Of a stretch of 64,000 nt of DNA, positions 33,659 through 46,244 are shown piece after piece (the stretch's first letter is position 1; each line of letters starts with the position of its first letter). Origin of the DNA: Eucalyptus grandis (lineage: Eukaryota; Streptophyta; Magnoliopsida; Myrtales; Myrtaceae); the NCBI RefSeq assembly GCF_016545825.1, contig NC_052612.1, positions 52,869,738 through 52,933,737 on the forward strand, in the 5' to 3' direction. The notes under the pieces were generated by a model, which worked only from the letters and a program-made list of their open reading frames with translations, had not been told where the DNA came from and made no database searches. The position numbers were made by a program, and so were the translations under genes.

Positions 33659-34433
33659 CTAGGCTGGAGCATAAAGCGGACGCCGGTACTCGTCGAAGAA
33701 CTCATCGCGGTTGACGAACACGATCGCATAGAGCGCGTATATGATTCCCGGGATGTAACCCAGGATCGTCAGCAACACACAGATCCAGAACTCAACCTGC
33801 AAAACGAACAACAAGGCATCCAGACGGCCAAGGATGCAACAGGATCTTTAGATTGCTGAACGAGTCCCGAAGGAGAAATTGCAAGAAATTCCATCGGGGC
33901 GATCGGGGTGACGCAGATTCGATCATCAGATTATCCAGATAAACAACAGACGATCTAGACCCACATGAGATGGCAGATTAAAGATTCCATAAGGAACCAA
34001 GATCAGGCCCAAAGGACCACCTTGCGCCACAAGTCAGCCAAAGATGACAAATTTACTTTGCAAAAAGACTTATTTCCGCAACAGAGAGCCAATAAAGACG
34101 AAAACAAGCAAAAGGGCATCTCATTTTCTTCAATTCAACGAGAGAGAGAGAGAGAAGGTGCATATACTGCAGCAAAACCAAGATCAGGCCAAAAGACCAC
34201 CTTGCACCACAAGTCAGCTAAAGATGACAACTTTACGATGCAAAAAGACATCTTTTCGCATCAGGGAGCCAATACAGACGAAAACAAGCAAAAGGGTATC
34301 TCATTTTCTTCAATTCAACGAGAGAGAGAGAGAAGGTGCGTACGCTGCAGCAACCATGCCTGAAGCAGACGCCCAGGGGAGGGAGCAGGATGGCGATGAG
34401 GATTTCGCAGAAGATCGCGCACCCGCTCGGCAT
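33659..34433 (-). CDS. RCI2: RCI2/PMP3 (UPF0057) small membrane protein
   Basis: Exon 1 is 34433-34344 (30 codons) and exon 2 is 33796-33659 (45 codons plus TAG), separated by a 547-bp intron; 75 aa in total. Sequence landmarks: MPSGCAIFCEILIAILLPPL, then GCCS-VEFWICVLLTILGYIPG, then IIYALYAIV. These are two membrane spans joined by the conserved GVC-x-H-GC loop of the PMP3/RCI2 family. The charged tail after VNRDEFF (EYRRPLYAPA) is longer than in the 54-aa RCI2A/B type and matches the tailed plant forms. Family members sit in the plasma membrane, help limit Na+ entry and are often cold- or salt-induced; regulation here is not visible. In-frame codons extend upstream, but the family start is MPSGC. 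Confidence 0.93.
33995..34354. repeat. 180-bp tandem duplication across the RCI2 exon 1 splice donor
   Basis: Units 33995-34175 and 34176-34354 both start ACCAAGATCAGGCC and end with a (GA)n tract and CTGCAGCAA. Unit 2 contains the last bases of exon 1 and its real donor (minus strand GTACGC). Unit 1 carries a second, altered copy inside the intron (minus strand GTATAT). Confidence 0.85.
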
Positions 34434-36070
34434 TGCGACTCGCTGCTCTGTCGGTAGAGAGAGCGAGAGCGAGAGCGGCGGATTGGATGGGATTTGGATG
34501 TGCGAGAAAGCTCGGAAACTTCCGATCTTAACGAAGAAGAAAACAAGGGAGGAGGAGAGAGAATGGAGGCATTGAATCCTCTCTCGACGCGGCGAATTTT
34601 TATCTGGTCGACATTTCACGGGCCCAGTTAATTAGCTGTTTTTTTCTATTTTGTTCTTGTTTTTTCTGGCTAAATTTGACGTCCATATGACGTCAAAATC
34701 CGTAATCTTCGCTCCTTCTCAGTCAATGGAAAATCCAAAATTGATCTCCCCATATATTCATCTCAAATTAATTTTATTCTTAAAAAGAAAATGCCAAAAT
34801 CACCGTTCCTTTTTTATACGTCCCAAAGAAATCTCCGAGGTTCTCGCCTATATGTAAATCCATAGGAAATTGATAATTTCTATCAAGTACAGTATTATTA
34901 TCGATTTCCAAATTGGTAAAATTTGTCAATGCAATATTGATTCGGGGGCAATTCAATCGGTGTCCTACCAATCCTTTTGCCACAAAGCCCAATCATTTCA
35001 TTAAAAAGTAGAGTGATAATTGCACGTCAGATTCCCCATATATATCTTATTTGGCAATTTTAAATTAATTTATTATTTTTTCAAATAACACATTGGATCT
35101 AAATCAATACGTTGGAAAAGAAAAAAAAGAGTTATTTCTAAAATGTCCCCAACTACACATTAGATTCGCTGCATTAATCTTGTTTGAAATATATTATTTT
35201 CCAAATAACACATTGAATCTGATTCAATATGTTGAAAGAGAAATAATAAGTTCTTTTTCAAATGTCTCCTACTTATCTAATAGTCATTAAAGAGTGATGG
35301 CTACACATCGGATTTGCCGCATTTATCATGCTTGGTAGTTCTTAATTAATTTATCATTTTCCAAATAACACATCGGATCTAATTCAACGTGTCATAAGAG
35401 GAAAAAATGAGTTCTTTCTCGAACGCCCCTGCTAATCTTATAAGGAATTGATAATTACTAAAAGAAAATTCCCGTGCTTATATTTTTATGGAAAATTTCT
35501 ATAAAGTCTGTACCTATTACAAATGCGTCATTATTGTATGATTACATAATGGTTAAACCAATAAAAGGTAGATGGCTAAGCTAATTTTGTAAATATGTCT
35601 ACGTAGTTCATCTTACAACTACTTAACTTCACTCTTTTTCATGTAACCCTTTTAAAAAAATTCTTTTCTAATGTCTTTATTTTATTTTTACACCGATCAT
35701 CCAATTTTCTCAACCTTGTCCTTCTTCACCTTTCCGGGCCGCCAATAAAAAATAAAAAAATTCAAATTCAAAACGAGATTTGACAGAAAAAAGGAAATAT
35801 AAAAAAAAAAAAAAAAAAAAGTACGATGTTTAGGCTCCACCGATGTTGTCATGTCTCGTGGATTGAAGGAGCGGGAGCTGACAAGGCTAAGCAAGCAGCT
35901 GCGCTGATGCTAAACAAGCAAGTAATCCCCAGCATTGATGAGGTTCCAAAAGCGCATCGCTCCCACCTTTAATCTCGTTGATTCTCTCCTCTCTCCTGCC
36001 ATTTCACTCAATCTTCAATCTCCTAGATCTTCTGAAATCTTGGGAATTCTTGAAATCTTGATATCTTTCC
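34434..36070. other. Divergent intergenic region between RCI2 (-) and the zinc-finger gene (+)
   Basis: Contains the presumed promoters of both genes. AT-rich, with a three-unit tandem repeat (35071-35440) and a 22-bp A tract at 35799-35820. A conserved-looking short frame at 35850-35906 (MSRGLKERELTRLSKQLR) stops quickly; I do not call it a gene. Confidence 0.5.
35071..35440. repeat. Three-unit degenerate tandem repeat
   Basis: Units begin near 35071, 35191 and 35351, each with TTTCCAAATAACACAT-GGATCT (variants), followed by TCAA-A-GT and GAGTTCTTTCT words. Unit lengths are about 90-160 bp, and the copies are clearly diverged. Confidence 0.75.
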
Positions 36071-39000
36071 ATGGAGTTTAAGTACCGAGCCGGCGCTTCC
36101 GCTTCCAGGCCTCAGCCCGTCGTCCCTCGTCCCTCCCGCGCCGGTTTCTTCTCGGACGAAGCATGGCGAGGTGCCTTTTTTTTTTTACTTTTTTTGGATT
36201 TTCTTGTTTGTCTTGAGTTCGTTCCCGTTCTTGAGTTTTGGGTAGGCCCAAGTTTCAGTTTTTTTTTTTGCTTCGTTTTTTTCACTGTGTTGGGTTTTCT
36301 TGTGGGAGATTGCTTCGTTGGTTTCTCTGCTTTGCTGATTCTCTTGTGCTGGAGTTGACTGTTAAACCCTGTTTGATGCGAAGGCGGATTGCTCGAAAAG
36401 ATTGTTTTTTGTGGTCGAATATATTTGTTTTCGTCTGCCGGTACGTTGTTATGACTGGAATGGACAAGAAAGTTATGATCTTTGATTGGGCCGCTGAAGT
36501 TTTTGCTCTGATCATGCGGCTCCAGTTGATTATCCGGGGACTCGCAACTTAAGACCCCACTTGAACTGCGACTTTAACGCGATGCGGGACCCTTATCTAG
36601 TCCGGGAAACTATCCAGAGGGAGATCGAGAAGCAGAAAATTCGGGAGGAGATCATTGCCTCGGAGGTTGCCCGGCGGCAGATGCTCGAAGAAGAGGTGAG
36701 GAGGGAGTTGATGTTGGAGCGACAGATGGTGCTGCGGAGCGCTGGCGATGGATTGCCTTTCGAAGGGAAATCGACAATGTGGTTCGGCTTTAACCGAGGA
36801 CATCCTGCTTTGCACCGGCTTGAAAGCCGTGCCATGGAGGATCACCTGGCATTTTTTGGTCATAATGCAGTTGATATGTCACCTTTGATTCGGTCTCCCG
36901 AAGCTACACCGACTGAGATTAAGCCTGAACTTAATAAGGATAGACTGATAATGCTGGTAAGTTCTCAACTCTGAGGGGCTTTATATGTCTTTGCCTTTTT
37001 ATATTATTTTGCTTAGGTGAGCCTTTCTTAGGTGTGGCTGATTTTGAGAGTACTTTATGCTATTCTTATCTTAAATTAGATGTAGAGGAAGCTTGTGAGA
37101 TTATCTTTGGTGTGAGAATATGAGAGCATCCGACATTGCTACTGCTGGTATTAGTGGGAGTGCTATACATATTCTAGATATTGACATTACAGTAGTTGTT
37201 TCATGAAAGTGCTTTCTGCTGGTTGCAAAATGAACTATTTATGCGGTTACTTGTAAGAATTGATTTCCTTTTCCTCAATAAAAATGGGAAGAAAAAGAGG
37301 AGAGAGAAATTTGCATGAGATTTTCTTAACTACATTGTGAATTCCTGGCATGACATTCTGCAGCATTTTCAGTATTCTGTGACACCTTAAACTGGATAGG
37401 TGATGGCGGTCTTCAACTGTCAAAAGAGAAAAGCCGACATGCTGTGTTATTTTTGTGTATGTAATTAATTATGTTGATGCAAAACATGGTAAAGAGAGCA
37501 ATAAGGGAAATGCTGCATCGACGTAATTAATTACTAGATAACTATATGAATAACTCAATTGGACATACCGTTATGTTATCTGTCCAAAGTACACTCCATA
37601 GTGCTAGGTTGATAAAAAGTATTGTATGCACAAAGTAGAATTAACGGAATTTGCTTTGCACGAGTGCCATCTCTGAACTTTCTTCGATGGAGTAGCTTGA
37701 GTCATATTAATCTGCTGAAAGTTGTATTCCAGCATTTCGTTTCTAATGAGGTAACGACAATTGATGTTTAGCATGCTTTTGAAATCTAATTTCTATTTGT
37801 TAAGAGACACATTGTGATTTGATATGATTATTGCTGATTAAGACCCACCTATTTCTTTAAAAAAAGAAAAAGAAAAAAAGACTCACCTATTTTTAGGTAG
37901 ATAATTTCAAACAGGAGTTCTAAGCCTAGTTTTGTCAACAATATATTAGTTCTAGATGAATTCAATGAGACCTACTCCACCCTTTTGAATATTCGAAAAG
38001 AAATTCAACATTTATTCAATCTTAGCATTTTCTAGCATAAAGTGTCTCATACCAATCATCAATATGCTTTTGATGGTGTGCTTAACATCAATTTTTGTCA
38101 TCAATGACTGTTTGGTACTGCTTTCAATTGATACGTCCGGCTCAATTAGCTCCATCGATGAGAATTCAAATATGAGTACTGCTGCATAAAGTTATCGTGT
38201 CTTCTGCCTTTTGTCATTGTTAAATTTTTCTTGACCCTACACTAGGGAATGTATATAGATAACTAAAATCATGGTATCCTTTACAGAACCTTTCGCATCT
38301 TATGATTTCCATTATCTCTCTGGCTTTATGAGGATGGTATAGGGATAATGTTACCATCTTGAAGTATGCCTAGGACGGAAGCCTATCGCCTGAAAAAAAT
38401 TATAATTTAAGCCTAATTGAGTGGAGAAGTTTTTGGGGAAAATCTATGTTCTCCGAACCTTTCAAATGGGTGGGAAAGTACATAGGAATGACATATGAGG
38501 TACATAGAAAGAACAAATGGTCTGAACTGGAAATTACAGACATTCTGTCAGGATCATGACTAGTTATATGTTAGTACACTGGAGAATTCATGTCCTTTTT
38601 TAAACTTGCGAATTATCATGGATAATAGCTGTCGATCATAAGGTAGTGATTTTGATGTCTGGTTTTCTTTGAATATTAGCTAGCGCATTTTTATATAGGC
38701 CTTGAATTTTTTTCTGTCTATTAAATTGTTTTGTGCAGACAAGCTTGTAAGGTAATTTTGGTGGTTAGTGCAAGCATGTTTTGTTTAGGTATTCATTCAG
38801 ATTTCTGGTAATTACTACACATCTCTCGACAACACCAGAGACCCGATATGTTTCTAACTTCACAAATATGTGGAAATGTGCTTTAGTTTATCTCTACGGT
38901 TTAAAGATAAAATAGGCATGCTTATAAATATAGTCACAAGTCCTTGAAATTAATTGAAGAGCCTTAGTGAATAGAAGGTCCCCACTCACTGAAATATTCA

Positions 39001-40788
39001 AGCATGGATAAAAACCAAGTTCTCACTTGAACTAATGAGCTTCACCTCACTGTGTCTTCTTAGGCATAGGTCAATGTCCTTGTGTTTAAGGGGGGATGAG
39101 AAAAGGAGTGGAAATCTGCTCTCCGTTCTTCCCAAATTCCCCTCTTCACTCTGTAGAATTTCTTTGGTAGATACCATTCTTTGGTCCTCACCACTTGAAG
39201 GCCAAAAGATTCAAATGCTTCTTAGCTTTAACTAAATGCTTCTTCTCCCTTTGATCTTTATCTCTAGAATATTCTTTGTCATGCTGGAAATCTAGGTGTG
39301 CTGAGGACTTCTTGATTTGGAAATTCTTTGTTTTACTTTTACTCTCCCTTTGATTCAAGTCAGGAGATGCAGTTAAAAAAAAATTAGTGAAGTTTGAGGT
39401 AGAATTTCATGGATAGAGAATTTGGTTTGTAAAACTGATGTTTATTTAGTCTCCGTGGCAAAATGGCAACTGAGGGCCTTCAAGAAATTTGTTTGAAAAA
39501 TGACATCGCTCAATTTTGAAATAGAAGTTCATAGCTAAGAAATTAGATTTGATAAAACTTGTGGTTGCTTTAGTCTCAATGGCACCTGAAGTCGTTCAAG
39601 AAAATAGGTCGCTCAGTGGACATTAACTGTGCCAAGAATTTTGATCAGTTTTTTTTATCAAGAACTGAAAACAATAAAGTAGACACTGGTAATCTTAGTT
39701 TTGATTTGACTTTTGAGTTTCAGCTTTTTCTATTCATTTGTTTATAGGTGACGTCATATCTAGAACAGTTTATCATTCCTGCAGGTTTTTATAGAATTTT
39801 TGTGATCTCTGTAAATGGATTGAGGACATACAATTCTGTAAGTTAGTTAAGTGTAGATGTAATTTAAGTGCATCAAACTGGAGTCTGCAGACGTCATGCG
39901 CTCAAGGAAATTTGCAGGCATGGATAGATGCAGGTTCTAAGTGGAATTTTCTGGCTTCACCTCACTGTAGCATGGCAAGTCAGTTATCAACCATTTTTTA
40001 CTACATTGATGCCAATATCTTTGTTGTTAAATCATGTCACGGCAATGAAGGCAGAATCTTCTCAAGGCCTACAAAGGGTTGATTCTCCACGACGAAGTTG
40101 GATTAGTCAATATGTTGCTCAGGCTCCCAAGCTCACCTACTCACTCTTTTTTAAACGGAATAGAGCTTTAATGATGGCATTTCTGTGTACTTTCTTGCAG
40201 CCTAGACCGGATCCAAATCTCTCCAACGCCAAAAGAAAAGCTTCAACATCTCCAGTTGATGCAGATGAATTGTCCACATTTAGTCAAAAGAAGAAGACCA
40301 AGGAGGAGTGGACATGTGCACTTTGCCAGGTCAGTGCTACAAGCGAGAAGGGTTTGAAAGAACATCTCGAAGGGAAGAAGCACAAGACTAAAGAAGCTTC
40401 TTTAGCTCGGAAAATTGGCAAGGAAGGGACCACTGAATCACGAGTAAACCAAGAGCTTAAGGATTCGAAGATGCTTAGCAGGCCGAAAATGGCGCAGAAT
40501 TTGGAGAACACAGAAGGTTCAAGAAAGAAGAATTTCCAGTTTTGGTGTGCGATGTGCCAAATTGGGGCGTTCTCCGTGACAGTAATGGAGAGTCATCAAA
40601 AGGGGAAAAAGCACATTGCTCGTCTACAAGAACTGGGTCAAGCTGACGAAGCTGGCTGTGCTGCCGTGTCCAGAGCATCCGCCACCTCCGACACAGAACA
40701 AAATGTTTCTCCCGATGTCACCACTGCATACGGTGCGAAACATCCTGAAAGGGACGCAAAGGAGCCAAACGAGGCAACTGAGAAATGA
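36071..40788 (+). CDS. C2H2 (U1/matrin-type) zinc-finger protein
   Basis: Exons 36071-36170, 36526-36956 and 40201-40788 join in frame (GT..AG) to 372 aa. The N-terminus MEFKYRAGASASRP starts the family-like opening. Residues about 49-100 are a charged coiled-coil-like region (DPYLVRETIQREIEKQKIRE, then MLEEEVRRELMLER). Two zinc fingers of the zf-met/U1 type follow: Cys216, Cys219, His232, His238 and Cys293, Cys296, His309, His315, each with the 'H-x-x-GKKH' ending typical of RNA- or double-stranded-RNA-binding fingers. Similar plant proteins are annotated only as zinc-finger proteins, probably nuclear. The second intron is 3.24 kb; I saw no exon in it, but a small one could be missed. Confidence 0.85.
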
Positions 40789-43700
40789 GAAAGCAGAGAC
40801 GGTCTGAGCGAGTACCCGGAAATTTTGCCATCATTCACTTGAATCTCGCCGGTTTGACTTTTGTAAAATTCATTGTATTTATAATCTTGGGAATAAAATG
40901 GGCGGAGTTGTTACCTGAACAATTTGCTTTAATTTGGTGTGTTGATTGGAAGCTGATTAACATTTAGAGACATAGATGTTATTTCTCCAGACAGTTGTGT
41001 TGCTCCTCTCTTCACAATTGCTGATTAACAATTTGCTTTAATTTGCCGTGCCTATCTTTATTACTGAAGAAGAAGTGAATGATTATCAGGAGACGGTTTC
41101 ACAGGATATCCCTTTGATCGAGACAATAAGCTGATAAAGCTCATTTTCATGTCGAAATCACTGATCCTTTGCTGGAAGATATATTATACTAACGGGGAAT
41201 AGAGACAAGCCCTGATCTCGAGAGCAAAGACGAGACGCTATGATCATTGCTGGTGTCGACGCATCCCTAACATACTTGCAGGTGATTTTGAGGGGGGGTG
41301 GCTCCTCGGCCGCCAAGAATGACCATGGGCATGGGGTTAAGGCTCTCCAGGCATGTGAGTGAAGCAGTGACAACAATGAGAAGATCTACCTGAAAAAGAA
41401 ATTAAACAAGAGGAAAGACAAAAACGTTGAGCATTGATGTGTCCAAAGTGGTCTCTACCTTAAAAGATGCATAGTAAAAAATTATAGTGGTTGATGCATC
41501 AGCATGTATTTACTGATTTCTTTGCAATCCCTTGAATAAATAAGGGTGATCGATGCATTGACATGTACTTAGTGATTCTTACTTCACACCAGTACCTTTT
41601 TTGGAGTCAGACATAAAACCTAATTATCTAATGTTTCTTGTTCGGATGCAATGTAAGTAGGAAAGCATACTCTTGATAGTTTTCCCTTTTGTCCGCTCAT
41701 GTTATGCGGAAAATGAAACAGATATGAAACATATATCTAAGTATTTTATGGTTATCTATGCTAGTGAAGCTGCTCAGTCTATAGGAGTTTGCAGCTTCCT
41801 TTCCTATCGCACAATCCCTGAAGAAAAGAACAGCAGAAAAAGATGAGAATCAAGAACAATTAATTTGTATATGTACAGGTAAAGCTGGCTCCTACTAATG
41901 ATTTTGTATGATGTCCTAACCCAGTTCAAGCCCAACGTGACAAATCCTGAGCTCTGCTGCTACGATTTAGATGTCCGTCGTTGAAACTTTCTTCCAATTA
42001 GCACAGAACGAGATGGTGGGCTTGAGAGTCTCGACCAAAATAAAAGCTTGAGAGGTCGACAAAGTCTCTGATAAATTGTCATCCTGAATTCCGGATTCAG
42101 CAACAGACTTGAAGACGTACTTGGCTAACGTTCTAGGAATTTGTTGATGCTAGGGAGTTGGACGACGGCGTGGGGTGGTAGGGGTGATCGGTTCCTGAGC
42201 GGTGGGACCTGTTTCTAAGTGGGTAAATGGAGCCGATAGTTCCCCAATCATTTTCCCTTTTTCCCCCTACTCAAGACAGCTTTGGAACTCACCATCGCAT
42301 CGATCACGAGCACCCCATGATGTCAGAGCGGAGGGCATCGCAACTTGGGTTTCCGACAGCAGGCCTTCCCCCGCTCCCCTCCGCCGCCTCCTCGGGAGCT
42401 CGGTCAGACGATAAGTTGGCTGATGAATGAAGATTGGATTCCAAAAAATTTGGAAAGAGAACAACATACACATCAAAGATTGAGTGGATGAAGGCCAAAT
42501 ATGGGGAAGAAATCAACGGGATTTGCCCATTACTCAGCAGTATGGAAAGAATATTCAATATGCGCAATTAACGCTCGGTCGGCCAAATTTAACCGTTCGG
42601 AGTGGAAGGTGCAGCGAAGAGTAAAGCAAAGGCAGATTTGGTGACTGCAAATCACGCCAAACACAGAGGCTAAAATCTTGGAATCCGAGTGCGTAAAGAG
42701 AACTTTTTGCATATTAGAGAAAAAGGAAAATCCTCGCAATCAAAGAAAACTTTACGGATCCAAACTTTCCACGAGAGGAAGGTTAATATTCTGATCTCGA
42801 CATCTTCTCTAAGTAATATGATGATCACTCCTTCCATACATCATCAGCACCTTCATTAAAAGTAATAATAAAAAAATTAATAATCAGTTCAAGTGATTTT
42901 TGAGTGGGAGGCTCCACCTCTGTAATCAGATTGAAATTCACTGGTTCCAATTTTAAGAACCAGAAATCAGATTGGTGACCCCGGAACCGTCCAGAACTGG
43001 CCAATCCGGTCTGTTCCGGGCAGTTCCTTTGGCTCATCCTAGAGATGGAGCACTCTCATCAGCCCGTACTGGCCATGATTTCTCCCCTCGACGACAAACT
43101 CCCCCTTCCTCCGCTTCGGTTAATGAAATCTCGTGGATTCTGTCGTCTCAAAGGCTATAGAATTCAGCGCTCTTTACTCTGCCGCTTATCAATAAGCATG
43201 AGCTGGGAGCACTCATCAGCATCTAAGTGCGAAGCCGTGCGCGCGCGACCCTGCTGAAATTGATTAGGCCCTCCGTGGCTATCTTCTGTGCCATGAGTTG
43301 GAGCAGTTCCTCAGGAATATTTATCCCATCGTTCGCCATGACACGAAGCATCGGACGTTTGATTGAGCAGTCGCATTACACATTCAAACCCGCTCTGACT
43401 TAATAATACGACAAACGAGGAAAAAGATAGGACTGACAATGACCGACCAACATAGGATTTCTTCCTCAAGATGGTCGAAAACCATATACAAGAAGCCACC
43501 GAAAGTTACCGATTGGGGAGATCCCCTTTTGAACTTGGGGCATCACATTTAGACATTGCAGAAAATGATTCAACTTCGTCTCTTGATGAATTTTCTTTCT
43601 TTAATAAAAAGGCCAAGTTTGAGTGGAGGAATTGTTACTACTTCATGCCACTTGAAGAGAAGATATGGCGAACATGGCGAGGCATCAGCGAATTTGGCAA

Positions 43701-44350
43701 AAGACTCGGGAGATGCTATTTGTCCAATTCCTACTGTACTCGACAACGGAACAACACCAAGCAAAATTCTCTGGCGGGCCAAGACGAGTGTACAACTTTG
43801 CATGAACCATTCTCCATTCTAACTTGCGATTTCCAACTACAATGACTTCATGCTAATCAAATTATACTGAACCGAAAAGTTGATACAATCAGCTGGAAAC
43901 AAAGATCCATAGATATGAACATGCAAGAGCAATGTTCCTGAGAATAGATATGTCACATGATTTATCTTGTTCCCACAAGAGTCATAGTATACCGATTAAC
44001 GCATGCGCAGTTATGGTCCGGTAAAGAGAATTCTCATATTATGTTCCTAAAGCCATTGATGCAAGATTGCAGGGTCAAATGACTCACCACATGCAGCGAT
44101 TCAAGGAGTAGAAGATTGTGCAGTGACTTTTCACTGTCCTCATGGAAACTGATATAGGTTCAGTATATATAGGTTTTTCGTTTACCTTGCTACTTGATTC
44201 TATACCTAATATGTAAGGCAACTATGTGACTGCATAACCTGATTGTTGTAGACAAAAAAGGAGGCAAAAGTGAAAATAAAGGCACATATGGGGTTATTTG
44301 CAAGCCCTGGCAAACAACAATCCCAGCTCGGCAAATATGTAAATGTAACC
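40789..44350. other. Intergenic DNA, no convincing gene
   Basis: The 3' flank of the zinc-finger gene, then mixed-composition DNA. The longest ORF (43471-43845, 124 codons) has no recognisable motif. A short GAACC/GGTTC-rich patch lies at about 42940-43030. A minus-strand frame at 41270-41390 has splice-like borders but no match I know. Confidence 0.5.
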
Positions 44351-46244
44351 TCAAACTCTTAAAGCCACCTGATCTTGCCACGAGATCTTCCTCTTCCCTA
44401 CCTTGCTAAGCCCATTCACAGTATTCTTACTCCTAAAACTCGATAATTTCACATCATTATTGAGCTCCTCACCTTCCCCTGTGCCTAAACTTCTATTTAC
44501 TTCTTCAGCTCTTGGCTGCTGATCATTGATCTGCAACTCCTCTGTCTGCAACAAAAGGTGGCCATCAATGATCTACTACCATACATACAGCCGACACAGA
44601 TATAAAAGATAAGAAAAAAACTCATTCTAGTAAAAGATTGATTACCGAAATCTGGTTTAAATCAAAGACGGGAGTGGGGTTTCTCTTGGTAACTTCTCTT
44701 CCCGCACGAAGCCTCTCCCTATGATGCATATCAAAAGCTGGGGTGGGAGCCACTTCCCGCGCACTACCAATCAAATCCCTCTCGTTCAAGTCCAAACTTC
44801 GTGCAGAGTTGTGGAACGCAGCTTCCCTCCCAACAATGGTTCTCTCCTCTTTCGCATTTAAAAGTGGCAGGGGATTTTGCAAGGCTGCTTTCCTTCCATT
44901 CTTGACTTTCCCCCTTTTCTTTAGATCAAGAGCTGAAGCAGATTTTCCTTGAGCAGACCCCTTTGGTGCTGTATTCCTAGCCTTTGTGAGGTTATCACTT
45001 TTTATTTCTATATTTTTACGTTTCGCTCGTCTAAGTGGCTGTTGTGGCTGTTGTGGCTGTTGCGGCTGTTGTGGAGATGAGAGCTGGTTCTCCATTAAGT
45101 ACTTGCATCGTCGCCTTAAGAATCTGTCGATAAAAATCACAAATAGCTCATGCTTCTAATCCACTTGACGACAATTAATGTATGCCCAAGGGCCAAGGAT
45201 GTAAGAAACCATACTGGACTTCATCTAACAGTGTAAATTTGTGCTGTTTCAGCATCTCCATCTTCTTTTTCATGGCATTTGTTTCCTATAAAACAAGTAT
45301 TGGCATGAGCCCATATATGCAACAGAATCGAGGACTTGCAGAAATAGTACTTAAGTTACAGCAGAAGACAGGGCAAACCTACAATGAGTAAACAGTCTCG
45401 TAACTTAAAATATATTAAAATCACTATAAACCGCAGATGGTCCGCTCACGAAGCTGACTAATATCATCCTTGAATCAAATCAAGCACATGATTTTCATCT
45501 TACACGCTCGATATGCAAAAGAAAACCTTCAAGATATCTAATTTTTCTTCCTTTTCTCAGACTGCCAGACCAGAATTAAACCACTGAAAGAAAAGAGGAT
45601 GCTGCAAAAATTTTGAGGGATTAAATTCCTCGGGCGTAGGCAAAATTTTAAAAAGATAAGAAAAAAAAAAACTCTAGCAGCCAGAAAAATCTACGACCCC
45701 TTAGTCCATTAAGCCATCTCTCTCCTCTACTAGTCTCCCAGCAAACCAGAAAAAGTTCTCAGAAAGCAATTGATAAAACTCAAAATTAAGTTCAACAGAA
45801 AGGAAATTCACAAGGTACGTTTATTCTCCACAAAAGGGGAAATTTTTAATCATCCTGCAGCTAAAAATAAGGCAAACAAACACAACCATGAGAAGCCACG
45901 AATCATACACCGATCCAAAACCATCCATTCCAATTAACCAAACTTGCAATCACCATCTCAGGTATATATCAGAAGATCAGCAACGAAACAACTACGGAAC
46001 AGGGCATACTAGATAATTATCAATGGAAACATGAAGAAAACCTAGATCCATGCCAAACCAATACAGAAATGACATAAACTGAGCAAAACGCGTAATTTCA
46101 ACGAAAACCCCCATGGAAATTTTTTACCTTTTCCAGATCTTGGTAGTCCTGCATGAGACTCTGGTGCTTGTACCTGATTCTTGGATCTTCAGGAGCGACA
46201 TATGGAGAAGACTCCATAACAGCCAACCCTTTCATCTTCTTCAT
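44351..46244 (-). CDS. Plant protein of unknown function with LDLNE-type motifs
   Basis: Four exons on the minus strand: 46244-46128, 45285-45215, 45123-44646 and 44545-44351. All junctions are GT..AG and in frame, giving 286 aa. The N-terminus (SSPYVAPEDPRIRYKHQSL, then LMQDYQDLEKETNAMKKKM) looks helical. Residues about 76-90 carry a QPQQPQQPQQ run. The basic middle repeats a pattern of DLN or DLK within variable Lys/Arg/Ala-rich units (SALDLKKRG, SLDLNERD, VFDLNQIS), resembling EAR repression motifs (LxLxL/DLNxxP-like), though not exact. The C-terminus KRKISWQDQVALRV resembles the ends of several uncharacterised plant proteins as I remember them. It is likely nuclear by its basic content. 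No function is claimed. The 5' leader lies beside (GA)-rich DNA. Confidence 0.75.

Noticed and set aside
33965..34457. Plus-strand ORFs of 132-137 codons
   Set aside because: They read the antisense of the RCI2 intron tandem duplication; the repeated protein sequence comes from the DNA repeat.
43471..43845. 124-codon ORF with a possible single-exon gene
   Set aside because: No signal peptide, domain or start context; amino-acid composition looks random.
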